NCBI RefSeq assembly: GCF_002005565.1
Contig: NZ_BDJC01000005.1
Coordinates: forward strand, 1 to 64,000
DNA: 64,000 nucleotides
Source of the DNA: Streptomyces sp. JHA26
GTDB lineage: Bacteria; Actinomycetota; Actinomycetes; Streptomycetales; Streptomycetaceae
Direction: 5' to 3'
In this document: one piece after another, positions 10,568 to 20,072 of the stretch
How positions within the stretch are numbered: the stretch's first letter is position 1
How the letters are laid out: each line of letters opens with the position of its first letter
Made by a program: the position numbers and the translations under genes
Notes under the pieces: model-generated
Databases searched by the model: none
Told to the model about the DNA's origin: nothing
What the model saw: only the letters and a program-made list of their open reading frames with translations

Positions 10568-11236
10568 ATGAAGCTTCTGTCAGTCAATCTGGGCCGTCCG
10601 AAGGCCGTGCCGTACACCGACCAGCCCGACGGCGTCACCGGCATCGACAAGCGGCCGGCCGACGGGCTCGTCCGGGTGACGGCGCCCGGGCCCAAGGGGA
10701 CCGGTGCGAGCGGGCTGGCCGGGGACGCGGTGTGCGACACCCGCCATCACGGCGGCGTCGACCAGGCCGTGTACGCCGTGGCGCGCGAGGACATGGACGA
10801 CTGGGAGCACGAGCTGGGCCGCCCGCTGCCGCACGGCTCGTTCGGCGAGAACCTCACCACGACGGGCGTGGACGTCTCCGGCGCGCTGATCGGCGAGCGC
10901 TGGCGCGTCGGCCCCGACCTGGTCCTGGAGGTCACCAGCGGCCGGATCCCCTGCCGGACCTTCCAGGGTCACCTGGGTGAACGGCGGTGGGTGAAGCGCT
11001 TCACGGCCAAGGGCGCGCCGGGCGCGTACCTGCGGGTGATCGAGCCCGGCGGGATACGGGCGGGCGACCCGGTGGAGATCGTGCACCGGCCCGCCCACGG
11101 GGTGACGGTGGCGCTCCAGTTCCGGGCGGTGACGACGGAGCGGGAGCTGTTGCCCCGCCTGCTCGCGGCGGGTGACGCCCTGCATCCGGAGGCCCTGGCC
11201 ACGGCGCGCACGTACGTGGGGAAGCAGGGAGCCTGA
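10568..11236 (+). CDS. MOSC domain-containing protein
   Basis: 222 aa YiiM-like MOSC protein. The MOSC beta-barrel covers about residues 40-165, with the likely Mo-cofactor/sulfur Cys in GRIPCRTFQGH and the motif GSFGENLTTTG typical of YiiM proteins; a C-terminal 3-alpha segment follows. The family handles molybdenum-cofactor sulfur transfer or N-hydroxylated substrate reduction; the substrate here is not known. ATG at 10568 lies 6 nt after TACCGT (10556-10561) with no RBS, so it is probably leaderless. The divergent LysR gene may regulate it. Confidence 0.9.
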   Translation: MKLLSVNLGRPKAVPYTDQPDGVTGIDKRPADGLVRVTAPGPKGTGASGLAGDAVCDTRHHGGVDQAVYAVAREDMDDWEHELGRPLPHGSFGENLTTTGVDVSGALIGERWRVGPDLVLEVTSGRIPCRTFQGHLGERRWVKRFTAKGAPGAYLRVIEPGGIRAGDPVEIVHRPAHGVTVALQFRAVTTERELLPRLLAAGDALHPEALATARTYVGKQGA

Positions 11237-11333
11237 TCCGGGCCCACCAGGGCCCCCTCCACACGTCCCTCACGTTCCGCAGTCCTGGTGAGCGAAACGG
11301 ACCCACCCGGTCCGGGCCCCCTAACCTTGCGCC

Positions 11334-12107
11334 ATGACAACGGCATTGATTACGGGATCGACGGCGGGCATCGGTGCCGCGTTCGCGCGGCGGCTGGGAG
11401 CCGACGGGTACGACCTGGTGCTGGTGGCCCGCGACACCAAGCGGCTGCACGAACAGGCGACCGAACTGCACGACCGGCACGGCATCGAGGCCGAGGTGCT
11501 GACGGCCGACCTGGCCACGGACGCGGGCATCGAGACGGTCGCCGCCCGGCTGGACGACCGCAGGAACCCCGTCGACCTGCTGATCAACAACGCCGGCTTC
11601 GGCAACAAGGGCCGCTTCCTCGAGGTCTCGATGGCCGACGAGCTGACGATGCTCAAGGTGCACTGCGAGGCGGTGCTGCGGCTGACCGCGGCGGCGACGG
11701 GGGCGATGCGGGCACGGGGCCGCGGCGGCGTGGTCAACGTGGCCTCGGTCGCGGCCTTCGTCCCGCGCGGCACGTACGGCGCGTCCAAGGCGTGGGTCGT
11801 GCAGTTCACGCAGGGCGTGGCGAAGGACCTGGCCGGCAGCGGCGTACGGCTGATGGCCCTGTGCCCCGGCTTCGTGCGCACGGAGTTCCACGAGCGGGCC
11901 GGCATGGGCACGGACAACATCCCGAACTGGATGTGGCTGGACGCCGACAAGCTGGTCTCGGCGGCCCTCGCCGACCTGTCCCGCGGCAAGTCCCTGTCGA
12001 TCCCCGACCCGCGCTACAAGGCCCTGATGGGCGCGGCGAAGCTGGTGCCGCGGGGGATGCTGGGCGGGATCTCGTCCCGGACGGGGCGGAAGTACGGACC
12101 GCAGTAG
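11334..12107 (+). CDS. Short-chain dehydrogenase/reductase
   Basis: 257 aa classical SDR: cofactor motif TGSTAGIG (residues 7-14), NNAG (about 83-86), catalytic Ser in VASVAAF and YGASK Tyr/Lys pair. The basic residue after the second strand (VARD) favours NADPH. Substrate unknown. ATG at 11334 is 6 nt after TAACCT (11322-11327), with no RBS, so it is probably leaderless. It follows the MOSC gene on the same strand but has its own promoter. Confidence 0.92.
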   Translation: MTTALITGSTAGIGAAFARRLGADGYDLVLVARDTKRLHEQATELHDRHGIEAEVLTADLATDAGIETVAARLDDRRNPVDLLINNAGFGNKGRFLEVSMADELTMLKVHCEAVLRLTAAATGAMRARGRGGVVNVASVAAFVPRGTYGASKAWVVQFTQGVAKDLAGSGVRLMALCPGFVRTEFHERAGMGTDNIPNWMWLDADKLVSAALADLSRGKSLSIPDPRYKALMGAAKLVPRGMLGGISSRTGRKYGPQ

Positions 12108-12261
12108 GGGAGGCCGGGCGGATCCGGCGAAGCCGTCACCCGAACGTGTGGTCTGCCCGTGTTCGGCCCTCACGAGGTGTGCGGGTGCGACGTAACGTCC
12201 AGGCGACTGCGCCGCAGCGTGCGCAGGTCGCAGGGCGTGGCAGGGGAGAGGACGGCATCGC

Positions 12262-14037
12262 GTGATCGCGGACACCGGCGGCCGGGACGGGCTGTTCGCC
12301 GACGGCACCGACGGGCGCCACACGGACGGGCGCAGTGCGGACGGGGCGGTGAAGGACGGCACGCGGCAGGATCGCGTCGCGGGACGGGTGTGGACGGTGC
12401 GCCTGGATCCGCACGGCGGCACCTCCTCGGGCACGGTACGGCTCACGTGCTCCTGCCCGGACTGCGCCGATCAGCGTCTGCCCGACACCTCCGCGGGGCG
12501 CAGGGCCGCGGCCGCGCACGTCAACGGGCATCTGGCCCGGATCCGGGCGGGCGGCGGGCCGCGCGGCGACGCCTGGTGCGGCTGCCGGGCCGCCGACTGC
12601 GCGTGGCACTCCCCGGACGTTCCGGCCGGACGGCGCACCGGGGCGCGGGCGGCCGCGGGAGCCGTGCGGTGCGGGGGGCCGGTGGTGCTGACGGTGTACG
12701 CGGACCGGGCCGGACGGCTGTGGCGCGTCGCGGAGGTGTGCGCACGCTGTGCGGCCGCCACCCGCGACTGCCGTGTCCTGGACACCGCCCCGCCACCGCC
12801 CCGGCCCGTCCCGCCGCCCCCCGCGGGCAGGACGGTCCCGGCACCGGGCGGGCGGCCGACGGGTCCGGGGACGGCGGCAGGTCCGGGGACGGCAACGGGC
12901 CCAGGCATGGCGGCGGGTCCGGGGATGGCGGCGGTGTTCTCCGACCGCGCCCCCGGCCCGTCGGTCCCCGCCCCGGCCCTCCCCGCCGGCACCGGCTCAC
13001 CGGGCCCCCGGCCCGCACCGGTGCCCGGCGCCCGGGCCGCCTCGCCCCGGGGAGCGGCCCGGCGGACGAGGACGACGCGGTGGCGGAAGATCGCGCAGCG
13101 GGTCGTGCCGCCCGACCTGCAACCCGAGGCACTGCGGATGGAGCTCGTCGAGCTGGGGGACGCCTTCCGCGACTACCAGCGGCGCCCCGAACCCGACCTC
13201 GCCCTCCTCGCCGAGCTCCACGAGCGCAAGGCCCGCGCGTTCGCCCTGTGGGCCGACGTCACGGGCGACGACTCCCTGCGCGACGAGGCGCACCGGGCCG
13301 AGAAGGCCGTACGGGCCACCCTCGAGATGCACCGGAACCGCGTCGGCGTCACGGCGGTCGACGGCGGTCCGGTCGTCGACTACCTGCTGACCCGGGGGCA
13401 GGGCACGCACGCCCGTGCCGTACTGGAGTACGTCGGAGCCCATGCGCCGTGCCCCGGGGCCGAGGCGCGCCTCGCGGTGCTCATGCTCACCCTGCGGGCC
13501 GCGCGCGCGGGCGTGGGCAACGTCACCGGGCAGGACCTCACCGGCTGGCTGCGGGACGATGCCGAGCCGGTGCTCCAGCGGCTCGCCGACGTCGGCTGGC
13601 TGCGCCTGCCCGGGACGGCCGCCGAAGCGCTGACCGCCCGGCCCGAGGAACCCGCCTCGGTCACCGTCCCCACGCTCCTGCCCACCGAGCCCCGCCCGTT
13701 CTCGTTCGGCAAGGTCACCCGCGCGAGGCTCTCGGGCTGGGCGCAGAAGGTGGTGGGCGACCGGAAGCTGCGCAAGAAGAAGGCGGACGCCGCCACCCGG
13801 CTCCTCGCCCTGTACACCGCCGCCCACTGCCGCCCCGACGGCCGTCTCGGGGGCGCCGAGGACGACGGACTGGACCTGACGGCGGTCGCCGCGTTCTGCG
13901 CCGTGCCGCCCGAGGACGTCACAGGGCACGTCGAACGGCTGGTCGCCGCCGACTGGCTCGCCGAGGCCGACACCGCCGGGGGGAGGCTGCGCGGCCGGCT
14001 CGCCGAGCGGGTCCTGCCGCTGGGCGGACTGCTGTGA
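12262..14037 (+). CDS. Unrecognised Cys-cluster/Pro-Gly-linker protein
   Basis: 591 aa, function not recognised. Three Cys groups lie in the N-terminal third: C63/C65/C68, C106/C108/C113 with H116, and C160/C163/C170, which look metal-binding. Residues about 175-265 are a low-complexity Pro/Gly linker with four GPG-x-A-x units at 201-224. The C-terminal half is basic and helical with two stretches resembling winged helices (about 385-450 and 510-591). GTG at 12262 follows AGGGGAGAGGA. No transmembrane segment or signal peptide is evident. It may be a nucleic-acid-associated zinc protein, but this is only inference. It stands alone. Confidence 0.7.
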   Translation: MIADTGGRDGLFADGTDGRHTDGRSADGAVKDGTRQDRVAGRVWTVRLDPHGGTSSGTVRLTCSCPDCADQRLPDTSAGRRAAAAHVNGHLARIRAGGGPRGDAWCGCRAADCAWHSPDVPAGRRTGARAAAGAVRCGGPVVLTVYADRAGRLWRVAEVCARCAAATRDCRVLDTAPPPPRPVPPPPAGRTVPAPGGRPTGPGTAAGPGTATGPGMAAGPGMAAVFSDRAPGPSVPAPALPAGTGSPGPRPAPVPGARAASPRGAARRTRTTRWRKIAQRVVPPDLQPEALRMELVELGDAFRDYQRRPEPDLALLAELHERKARAFALWADVTGDDSLRDEAHRAEKAVRATLEMHRNRVGVTAVDGGPVVDYLLTRGQGTHARAVLEYVGAHAPCPGAEARLAVLMLTLRAARAGVGNVTGQDLTGWLRDDAEPVLQRLADVGWLRLPGTAAEALTARPEEPASVTVPTLLPTEPRPFSFGKVTRARLSGWAQKVVGDRKLRKKKADAATRLLALYTAAHCRPDGRLGGAEDDGLDLTAVAAFCAVPPEDVTGHVERLVAADWLAEADTAGGRLRGRLAERVLPLGGLL

Positions 14038-14158
14038 CGCCGGTGGCGCACGTCCCGCTCGGGCCTCCCGGCCCGCTCGGCCCGGCCGGGAGGAGGCCGG
14101 CGGACCGGTCCGCGGCGGCCACCCGGCGTACGGGCTCCCTGCCGGGACCCGGGTCCCC

Positions 14159-14560
14159 TCACTCCGGCGGCGCGTCCTCGCAGTTCTCCGCGGTCCTCAC
14201 CACTTCGAGGACCACCGGGTAATCGGTGATCTGCTGGTTCGGCCCCGGCCGGGAGGCGCAGATCTTCCACTCGGCCGGGTCGTCCACGGGGCGCTTCCGT
14301 CCGCTCGCGTCCTCGAAGGCCATGTCGATCTGTGAGCCCATCTGCTCCTGCGCACGCCCGGCGTTGCCGCCGATGACGTCGGGCATGCTCGCGGCGACCG
14401 GTTCGGGGTTCGCCGGCCGGCGCGCCTCGGTGGTCCCCGGCGCGGACGGCGCGGTGTCCGCCGGGGTGTCCGGCGCGGACGACGCGCCGCAGGCGGTGAC
14501 CGAGGCCAGGAGCACGGCGACGAGTGCGGATCCCAGGAGCTTGGTGGTGGTCATGTCCAT
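14159..14560 (-). CDS. Small secreted lipoprotein with PASTA-like domain
   Basis: 133 aa. Lipoprotein signal peptide with lipobox SVTAC (Cys24 counted from the first ATG); a Pro/Thr-rich spacer to about residue 55; then a PASTA-like unit beginning MPDVIGGNAGRAQEQM and ending SRPGPNQ...VVLEV. PASTA domains bind muropeptides or beta-lactams and occur on PknB kinases; a free lipoprotein form suggests a cell-wall role. ATG at 14554 is an equally good start (GGGATGGAC upstream). It converges on the 12262 gene. Confidence 0.8.
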   Translation of the reverse strand: MDMTTTKLLGSALVAVLLASVTACGASSAPDTPADTAPSAPGTTEARRPANPEPVAASMPDVIGGNAGRAQEQMGSQIDMAFEDASGRKRPVDDPAEWKICASRPGPNQQITDYPVVLEVVRTAENCEDAPPE

Positions 14561-15182
14561 CCCGAGTGTCGACGGTTCGGGACAGTATTCACGAGGGGGC
14601 GGGAAGAGGAGCCACTCCCTTGATCACGATTCGGGCGCGGGGAACTGCGCGAACGACCCCCACGGCGCCGGACCGGACGGGGATCGAGCGACGTATCCAC
14701 GCATCCGCCCTTCGGCGCACCCTGTGCCGCGGCGTTCCGCGGACAACCGACTCCGCACCCCGTGTCGTACGTGCGGACCAGGATTCCTTCCCTGCCGTCA
14801 CGAGGGCAGCTGCCCTGGTGCGACAGGGTCCGCGACGAACTGACCGCGCCCCTGGCCGACCGGGACCACGGCCCGTACGGCACCGGCGCGCGTCGCCGCG
14901 CTCCCCTCCGGTGTCCGGTCGGTTTCCCGGCCCCTTCGTTCCTCCCCGGCCCTGCACGATCACCGCACCACCGCAACGAGTGATCTCCCGGTGATCGTCT
15001 GGACAGCGTAATCACCCTATGACGCCGTGTGAACGGTTTCGGATGCCTGCCCGTCCGGTAGGTCCAGGCCTGGCTGGGCGGCATCGAGCGAGTGCTGCCG
15101 GGTCGGTGTCCGAGCCTTCTGTGAGGATGGGAACGACAAGAACAAGGCTGAGAAGACAGGGCGTCCGGGGGGATCTGCTGTC
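14561..15182. other. Long intergenic region with dispersed repeat
   Basis: 622 bp with no convincing gene. It contains one copy of the Streptomyces GGGGCGCGGGGAACTGCGCG-type repeat at 14633-14668. The part from about 14990 leads into the zinc-ribbon gene. Composition is somewhat less GC-extreme than neighbouring coding DNA. Confidence 0.6.
14633..14668 (+). repeat. Dispersed intergenic repeat, copy 1
   Basis: Contains GGGCGCGGGGAACTGCGCG followed by a C-rich tail. The same core occurs at 16771 and 52321, and a longer variant at 45661, all in intergenic DNA. Confidence 0.75.
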
Positions 15183-15749
15183 ATGAACGTCGGTGAAGTG
15201 CTGCTCGGCAGGAAGGTCACGAAGACCTACCCGGTCCGTGAGGGCAGGCAGCTCGTCCGGTTGGAGTCGGTCGTCTCCTTCCCCTGTACGAGGTGCACTC
15301 GGACGAAGAAGGCCCGTGTCGTCGCCGTACGCGGTGATGATTTGTTCTGCAACGGCTGCCACGGGCGGATGGGAGTGCCGGATCCCGTTGAGAGCGCGCA
15401 GCGGAGCACCGACCGGCCGTCGTCGTCCGCCGCGTCCACGGGCACGCGTTCGCCCGACCCACAGGTGGATGATCCGGCGCAGGTCGTCGTCGAGGAACTC
15501 GACAGTGGGCTGCCCCGTTCCGTGGTGAACACCGGCCTCAGCGTGGAGTGGAAGTTCTCCGTCCGTGCCGAGCACCTTCTGCACGGCACGTGCCCCGTGC
15601 CGCCCGAGATGGCCGCCCGGGCCGCCCCGCAGGAGCCCCTGGACCTCACCTTCCTGCGTGGGCGCCGCCGCATCGGTGTCCTCGACGAGCAGAAGGGCGC
15701 CAGGCTCCGGACGACCGGTGGGGAGCCTCACCTCACGGGAGTGACCTGA
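15183..15749 (+). CDS. Hypothetical protein with N-terminal zinc ribbon
   Basis: 188 aa, family not recognised. A CxxC-x17-CxxC motif (Cys35, Cys38, Cys56, Cys59) forms a likely zinc ribbon; a Ser/Thr-rich linker (about 73-90) and a second unknown region follow. Codon use is less GC3-biased than neighbours (GAT, TTG, TTT occur), suggesting acquisition. ATG at 15183 is preceded by GGGGGGAT. The stop at 15747-15749 is followed, in the same frame and only 27 nt later, by the start of the next gene, so the two may be one interrupted gene. Confidence 0.6.
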   Translation: MNVGEVLLGRKVTKTYPVREGRQLVRLESVVSFPCTRCTRTKKARVVAVRGDDLFCNGCHGRMGVPDPVESAQRSTDRPSSSAASTGTRSPDPQVDDPAQVVVEELDSGLPRSVVNTGLSVEWKFSVRAEHLLHGTCPVPPEMAARAAPQEPLDLTFLRGRRRIGVLDEQKGARLRTTGGEPHLTGVT

Positions 15750-15776
15750 CAGTCCTTCGTCCTCCCGGGGACACGG

Positions 15777-16433
15777 GTGTCGGTGCGGTGGGACACCTGG
15801 CGGAAGGTCCGTCTGGCCTACACCCCGCTGGACGAGCCCGTCGTCTTCGGCGGGACCGTGGTGCGTTACGCCTACGACCCGAGGATCATGACCCGTGAAC
15901 TCGCGGCGTTCGACGCCCGCGTGGACCGGGTGGAGGAGCTCGTACTGATCGCGTTGCGTGAGCTCGGGTATCTGGACGAGAAGGGCCGGGCACTGCTTCC
16001 ACGAGAAGCGTTGATCCGCAACACCATCGAGCGCGCGCAGTCGGAGCGACCGGCCACGAGGAAGATCCACGGGGCGATCGAGCGGCTTCTGTCCCGGTCC
16101 ATCCTGACGTGGGAGCAGGGCAGCGTGAACCGGGCGGCGATGCTGCACTATCCCGCGCGGCGCGGGGAGACGCCGGTCGCGCTGCTCTGCTATGCCCCGG
16201 TGCTTCGGGAAGCGAACCGCGAGGATCTGCGGAACAGCGAGACGGAGGGCGTGTACAGCGCGAGCGCACACCGGGTGGCCGGTCACCTGATGCGTATCGG
16301 CCACCTGGGCAAGGAGGCGAGCCCGGAAGCACAAGCGGCCTACCGGGAGGATCACAAGAGAGCCGGCCTGGCCGGCCCTCACGAGCTGCCCCGCGGCTTC
16401 ACCTACGTGCGGGAGCACGAGCGGGGAATATAG
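15777..16433 (+). CDS. Hypothetical protein, possible continuation of the upstream frame
   Basis: 218 aa from GTG 15777; family not recognised. It contains a helical segment (about 35-110) with a winged-helix look around KIHGAIERLLSRSILTW, and a basic C-terminus ending in GI with a rare ATA codon. It shares reading frame with the preceding zinc-ribbon gene, and no good Shine-Dalgarno precedes the GTG. It may be translated separately by coupling, or be the distal half of a gene broken by the TGA at 15747. No mobility gene is adjacent. Confidence 0.55.
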   Translation: MSVRWDTWRKVRLAYTPLDEPVVFGGTVVRYAYDPRIMTRELAAFDARVDRVEELVLIALRELGYLDEKGRALLPREALIRNTIERAQSERPATRKIHGAIERLLSRSILTWEQGSVNRAAMLHYPARRGETPVALLCYAPVLREANREDLRNSETEGVYSASAHRVAGHLMRIGHLGKEASPEAQAAYREDHKRAGLAGPHELPRGFTYVREHERGI

Positions 16434-16534
16434 GCGACGCGTGCGGTCGGTCGCTCCTGCGAGGGCGAGGGCCCGCCGGACTACCCTGCGTGGCTCAACT
16501 CGTCGTTTTTTTCGGGTCGTTGATCTCTGTCCGG

Positions 16535-16563
16535 CTGACAGCCCCGCCACGGCCCCCTACCAT
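16535..16563 (+). promoter_or_regulatory. Orphan sigma-70-type promoter
   Basis: CTGACA, 17 nt, TACCAT. Transcription would start near 16570, before the GTG at 16601, but no intact gene follows before groEL, which is on the opposite strand. Confidence 0.5.
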
Positions 16564-16770
16564 GTTCAGTCCTGTCGGCTACCCGCAGCGGGGGTGACTG
16601 GTGGCCACGACCGCCGTCAGTTCTGCCCAGCCCGGCCGCGCCTTACGGGCGTCGGCGCCCCATGGACAGCGTTGCCCCTACGTCTCCTCGCGACGCGCCT
16701 GGCGGACGAGGAGGGGGCCCGAGCCGCTCTGGCGGAGCCTGTGCGATTCGTCAGGGGAATCGCCCCGTGA

Positions 16771-16814
16771 GGGGCGCGGGAACTGCGCGGGCAACCACAG
16801 CGGAGCCGCACCCG
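16771..16814 (+). repeat. Dispersed intergenic repeat, copy 2
   Basis: GGGGCGCGGGAACTGCGCGG core plus a CAACCACAGC...CACCCG tail, closest to the copy at 52321. Confidence 0.75.
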
Positions 16815-16860
16815 GCAACAGGCCGGGCGGGGCCGGCGCGAGCCCGGCGTCCCTGAAAAG

Positions 16861-16904
16861 CGAACGGTGCCCGGCACCCCCGAGGGGGCGCCGGGCACCG
16901 TTCG
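16861..16904 (-). terminator. Terminator after groEL
   Basis: A perfect 15-bp inverted repeat (16861-16875 with 16890-16904) with an inner C5/G5 arm follows the groEL stop on the minus strand. Confidence 0.9.
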
Positions 16905-16923
16905 GCTCAGCTCAGCGCAGCGC

Positions 16924-18672
<1,749 letters not shown>

Positions 18673-18709
18673 CTACGTCGTGTCTCTCGACGTCCTGCTT
18701 CTCGAGGTC

Positions 18710-19018
18710 TTACTTCTCGATGATCGCGAGCACGTCGCGGGCCGAGAGGACGAGGTACTCCTCGCCGTTGTACTTCACCTCGGTGCCGCCGTACTTGCTG
18801 TAGAGCACGACGTCGCCGACGGTGACGTCGAGCGGAAGACGGTTGCCGTCCTCGAAGCGGCCCGGGCCCACGGCCAGGACGACGCCCTCCTGGGGCTTCT
18901 CCTTGGCAGTGTCCGGAATGACCAGGCCCGAAGCCGTGGTCTGCTCGGCGTCGAGCGGCTGGACCACGATGCGGTCCTCGAGCGGCTTGATGGCAACCTT
19001 GGAGCTGGCGGTCGTCAC
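18710..19018 (-). CDS. groES: Co-chaperonin GroES
   Basis: 102 aa lid subunit of the chaperonin. It has the mobile loop region and typical GroES signature ([16 protein letters not shown] at the N-terminus, [19 protein letters not shown] in the core). GTG at 19018 is preceded by GGGGGAGG. First gene of groES-groEL1, with two CIRCE elements and a TTGACC/TAGTCT promoter upstream. Confidence 0.97.
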   Translation of the reverse strand: MTTASSKVAIKPLEDRIVVQPLDAEQTTASGLVIPDTAKEKPQEGVVLAVGPGRFEDGNRLPLDVTVGDVVLYSKYGGTEVKYNGEEYLVLSARDVLAIIEK

Positions 19019-19117
19019 GATCCGACCTCCCCCTTCGGAGATCTCACGGGGTTAACTGTCTGAGGTGGCGACCAGGTCGATCCGTCGTCGCGGGTGCCGG
19101 ACCTGCCCGTCGCTTTG

Positions 19118-19144
19118 TTGGCACTCTCCAGGGGGGAGTGCCAG
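19118..19144. promoter_or_regulatory. CIRCE operator 2 (HrcA site)
   Basis: TTGGCACTC-N9-GAGTGCCAG, a near-perfect CIRCE inverted repeat located just downstream of the predicted groES transcription start. Confidence 0.93.
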
Positions 19145-19149
19145 AGCCG

Positions 19150-19179
19150 AGACTATGACCGCGATTAGCACTCGGTCAA
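19150..19179 (-). promoter_or_regulatory. groES-groEL1 promoter
   Basis: On the minus strand: TTGACC (19174-19179), 18 nt, TAGTCT (19150-19155). The -35 lies inside the spacer of CIRCE 1, and CIRCE 2 covers the start region, so HrcA binding would block polymerase twice. Confidence 0.8.
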
Positions 19180-19191
19180 GCGGAGTGCCAA
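19165..19191. promoter_or_regulatory. CIRCE operator 1 (HrcA site)
   Basis: TTAGCACTC-N9-GAGTGCCAA, a nearly perfect match to the CIRCE consensus; it overlaps the -35 hexamer of the groES promoter. Confidence 0.95.
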
Positions 19192-19316
19192 TGCCCGCGG
19201 CGCGTCGGCCGATTTTCCCTGTGGACGCCGGTCGCTGCGGCGCACCGTTGCCCGGTGTGGGCGTCGTCCGGGGCTGCCGCCCCCGGGCCCCCGCTTCGGC
19301 CTGGACGGCCTCGCCC

Positions 19317-20072
19317 TCACACGCCGGACGGGCTGGAGGGGCCGGGCGGGCCGGATCGGGCTGCCGGGCCGGGTCGGGGGAGGTAGTCCTCCAGGCGGCC
19401 CACCCGGAGCCCCCGTTCCTCGATCCGGCGCAGCAGTTCCTCCGTGCGGGCCGGGGCGGTGACGGAGACGATGTCGCCCGGCTGGAGGTGGGGAGCGCCG
19501 CGGGTGTAGGTCAGGTCGCCGTCGGCGGTCAGCGCGGCCCGCCACAGGACGACGGCCGTGATGCCGCAGTCGGCGGCGGCGCGCAGGGTCGTCGGGTCGT
19601 ACCGGCCGTGGGGCGGGCGGAGGAGGCGGGGGCGGACGCCGAAGCGGGAGCGGAGCTTGGTCTGCTGGCCGCAGATCTCGGCGCGCTGGCCGGCGTAGGG
19701 CAGGCCGGGCAGGGAGCGGTGGTCGAGGGTGTGGTTCTGCAGGCTCGCGCCGGCCGAGCGCAGCCGGGCGAAGTGGCCGTACTCCGGTCCGGCCACGGTG
19801 TCGGTGAGGAACAGGGTGACCGGGAGCCGTCGTTCGCGGATCAGGGCGGTGAGGCGGGGGTCCCGGTCGGCACCGTCGTCGTAGGTGAGGAAGACGACCC
19901 CGTCGGTGGTGCGGACGTGGTCCAGGACGGGGGGCGTCGCGCGGTCCTGCCCGTCGGCCCGGGCCGGTACCCCGGCCGCGGGCGGGCCGGCGGGACCGGC
20001 GAACTGGGCGCAGCCCGTGAGCAGTAAGGCGGCCAGGGCGGCCCCGGCCGGCCGGAACCGCCCCCGCCTCAC
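19317..20072 (-). CDS. Polysaccharide deacetylase lipoprotein (divergent copy)
   Basis: 251 aa, NodB-type carbohydrate esterase 4 fold. Lipobox LLTGC (Cys21); motif 1 TYDDG (Asp65/Asp66); motif 2 HTLDH (His114/His118); motif 3 RPPHGRYD. The C-terminal DIVxxH motif, present as DIVLTH in the upstream paralogue, reads DIVSVT here, so the last active-site His is missing. GTG at 20072 overlaps the upstream gene's stop as GTGA, implying translational coupling. The two paralogues form a tandem pair, probably modifying peptidoglycan or another glycan outside the membrane. Confidence 0.88.
   Translation of the reverse strand: MRRGRFRPAGAALAALLLTGCAQFAGPAGPPAAGVPARADGQDRATPPVLDHVRTTDGVVFLTYDDGADRDPRLTALIRERRLPVTLFLTDTVAGPEYGHFARLRSAGASLQNHTLDHRSLPGLPYAGQRAEICGQQTKLRSRFGVRPRLLRPPHGRYDPTTLRAAADCGITAVVLWRAALTADGDLTYTRGAPHLQPGDIVSVTAPARTEELLRRIEERGLRVGRLEDYLPRPGPAARSGPPGPSSPSGV

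Larger units (their letters stand above)
16434..16923. other. Intergenic region: orphan promoter, repeat, groEL terminator
   Basis: 490 bp. It holds a strong-looking promoter (16535-16563), a short disturbed reading frame from GTG 16601 that resembles no protein I know, a dispersed repeat copy (16771-16814) and the groEL terminator (16861-16904). Confidence 0.65.

Noticed and set aside
15012..16550. A 512-codon open frame on the minus strand over the zinc-ribbon pair
   Set aside because: Arg/Gly/His-rich shadow; the plus-strand frames have a proper start, a CxxC/CxxC motif and better codon positions.
14561..16923. Integrative element or prophage
   Set aside because: The region looks accessory, but there is no integrase, transposase, tRNA target or flanking direct repeat.
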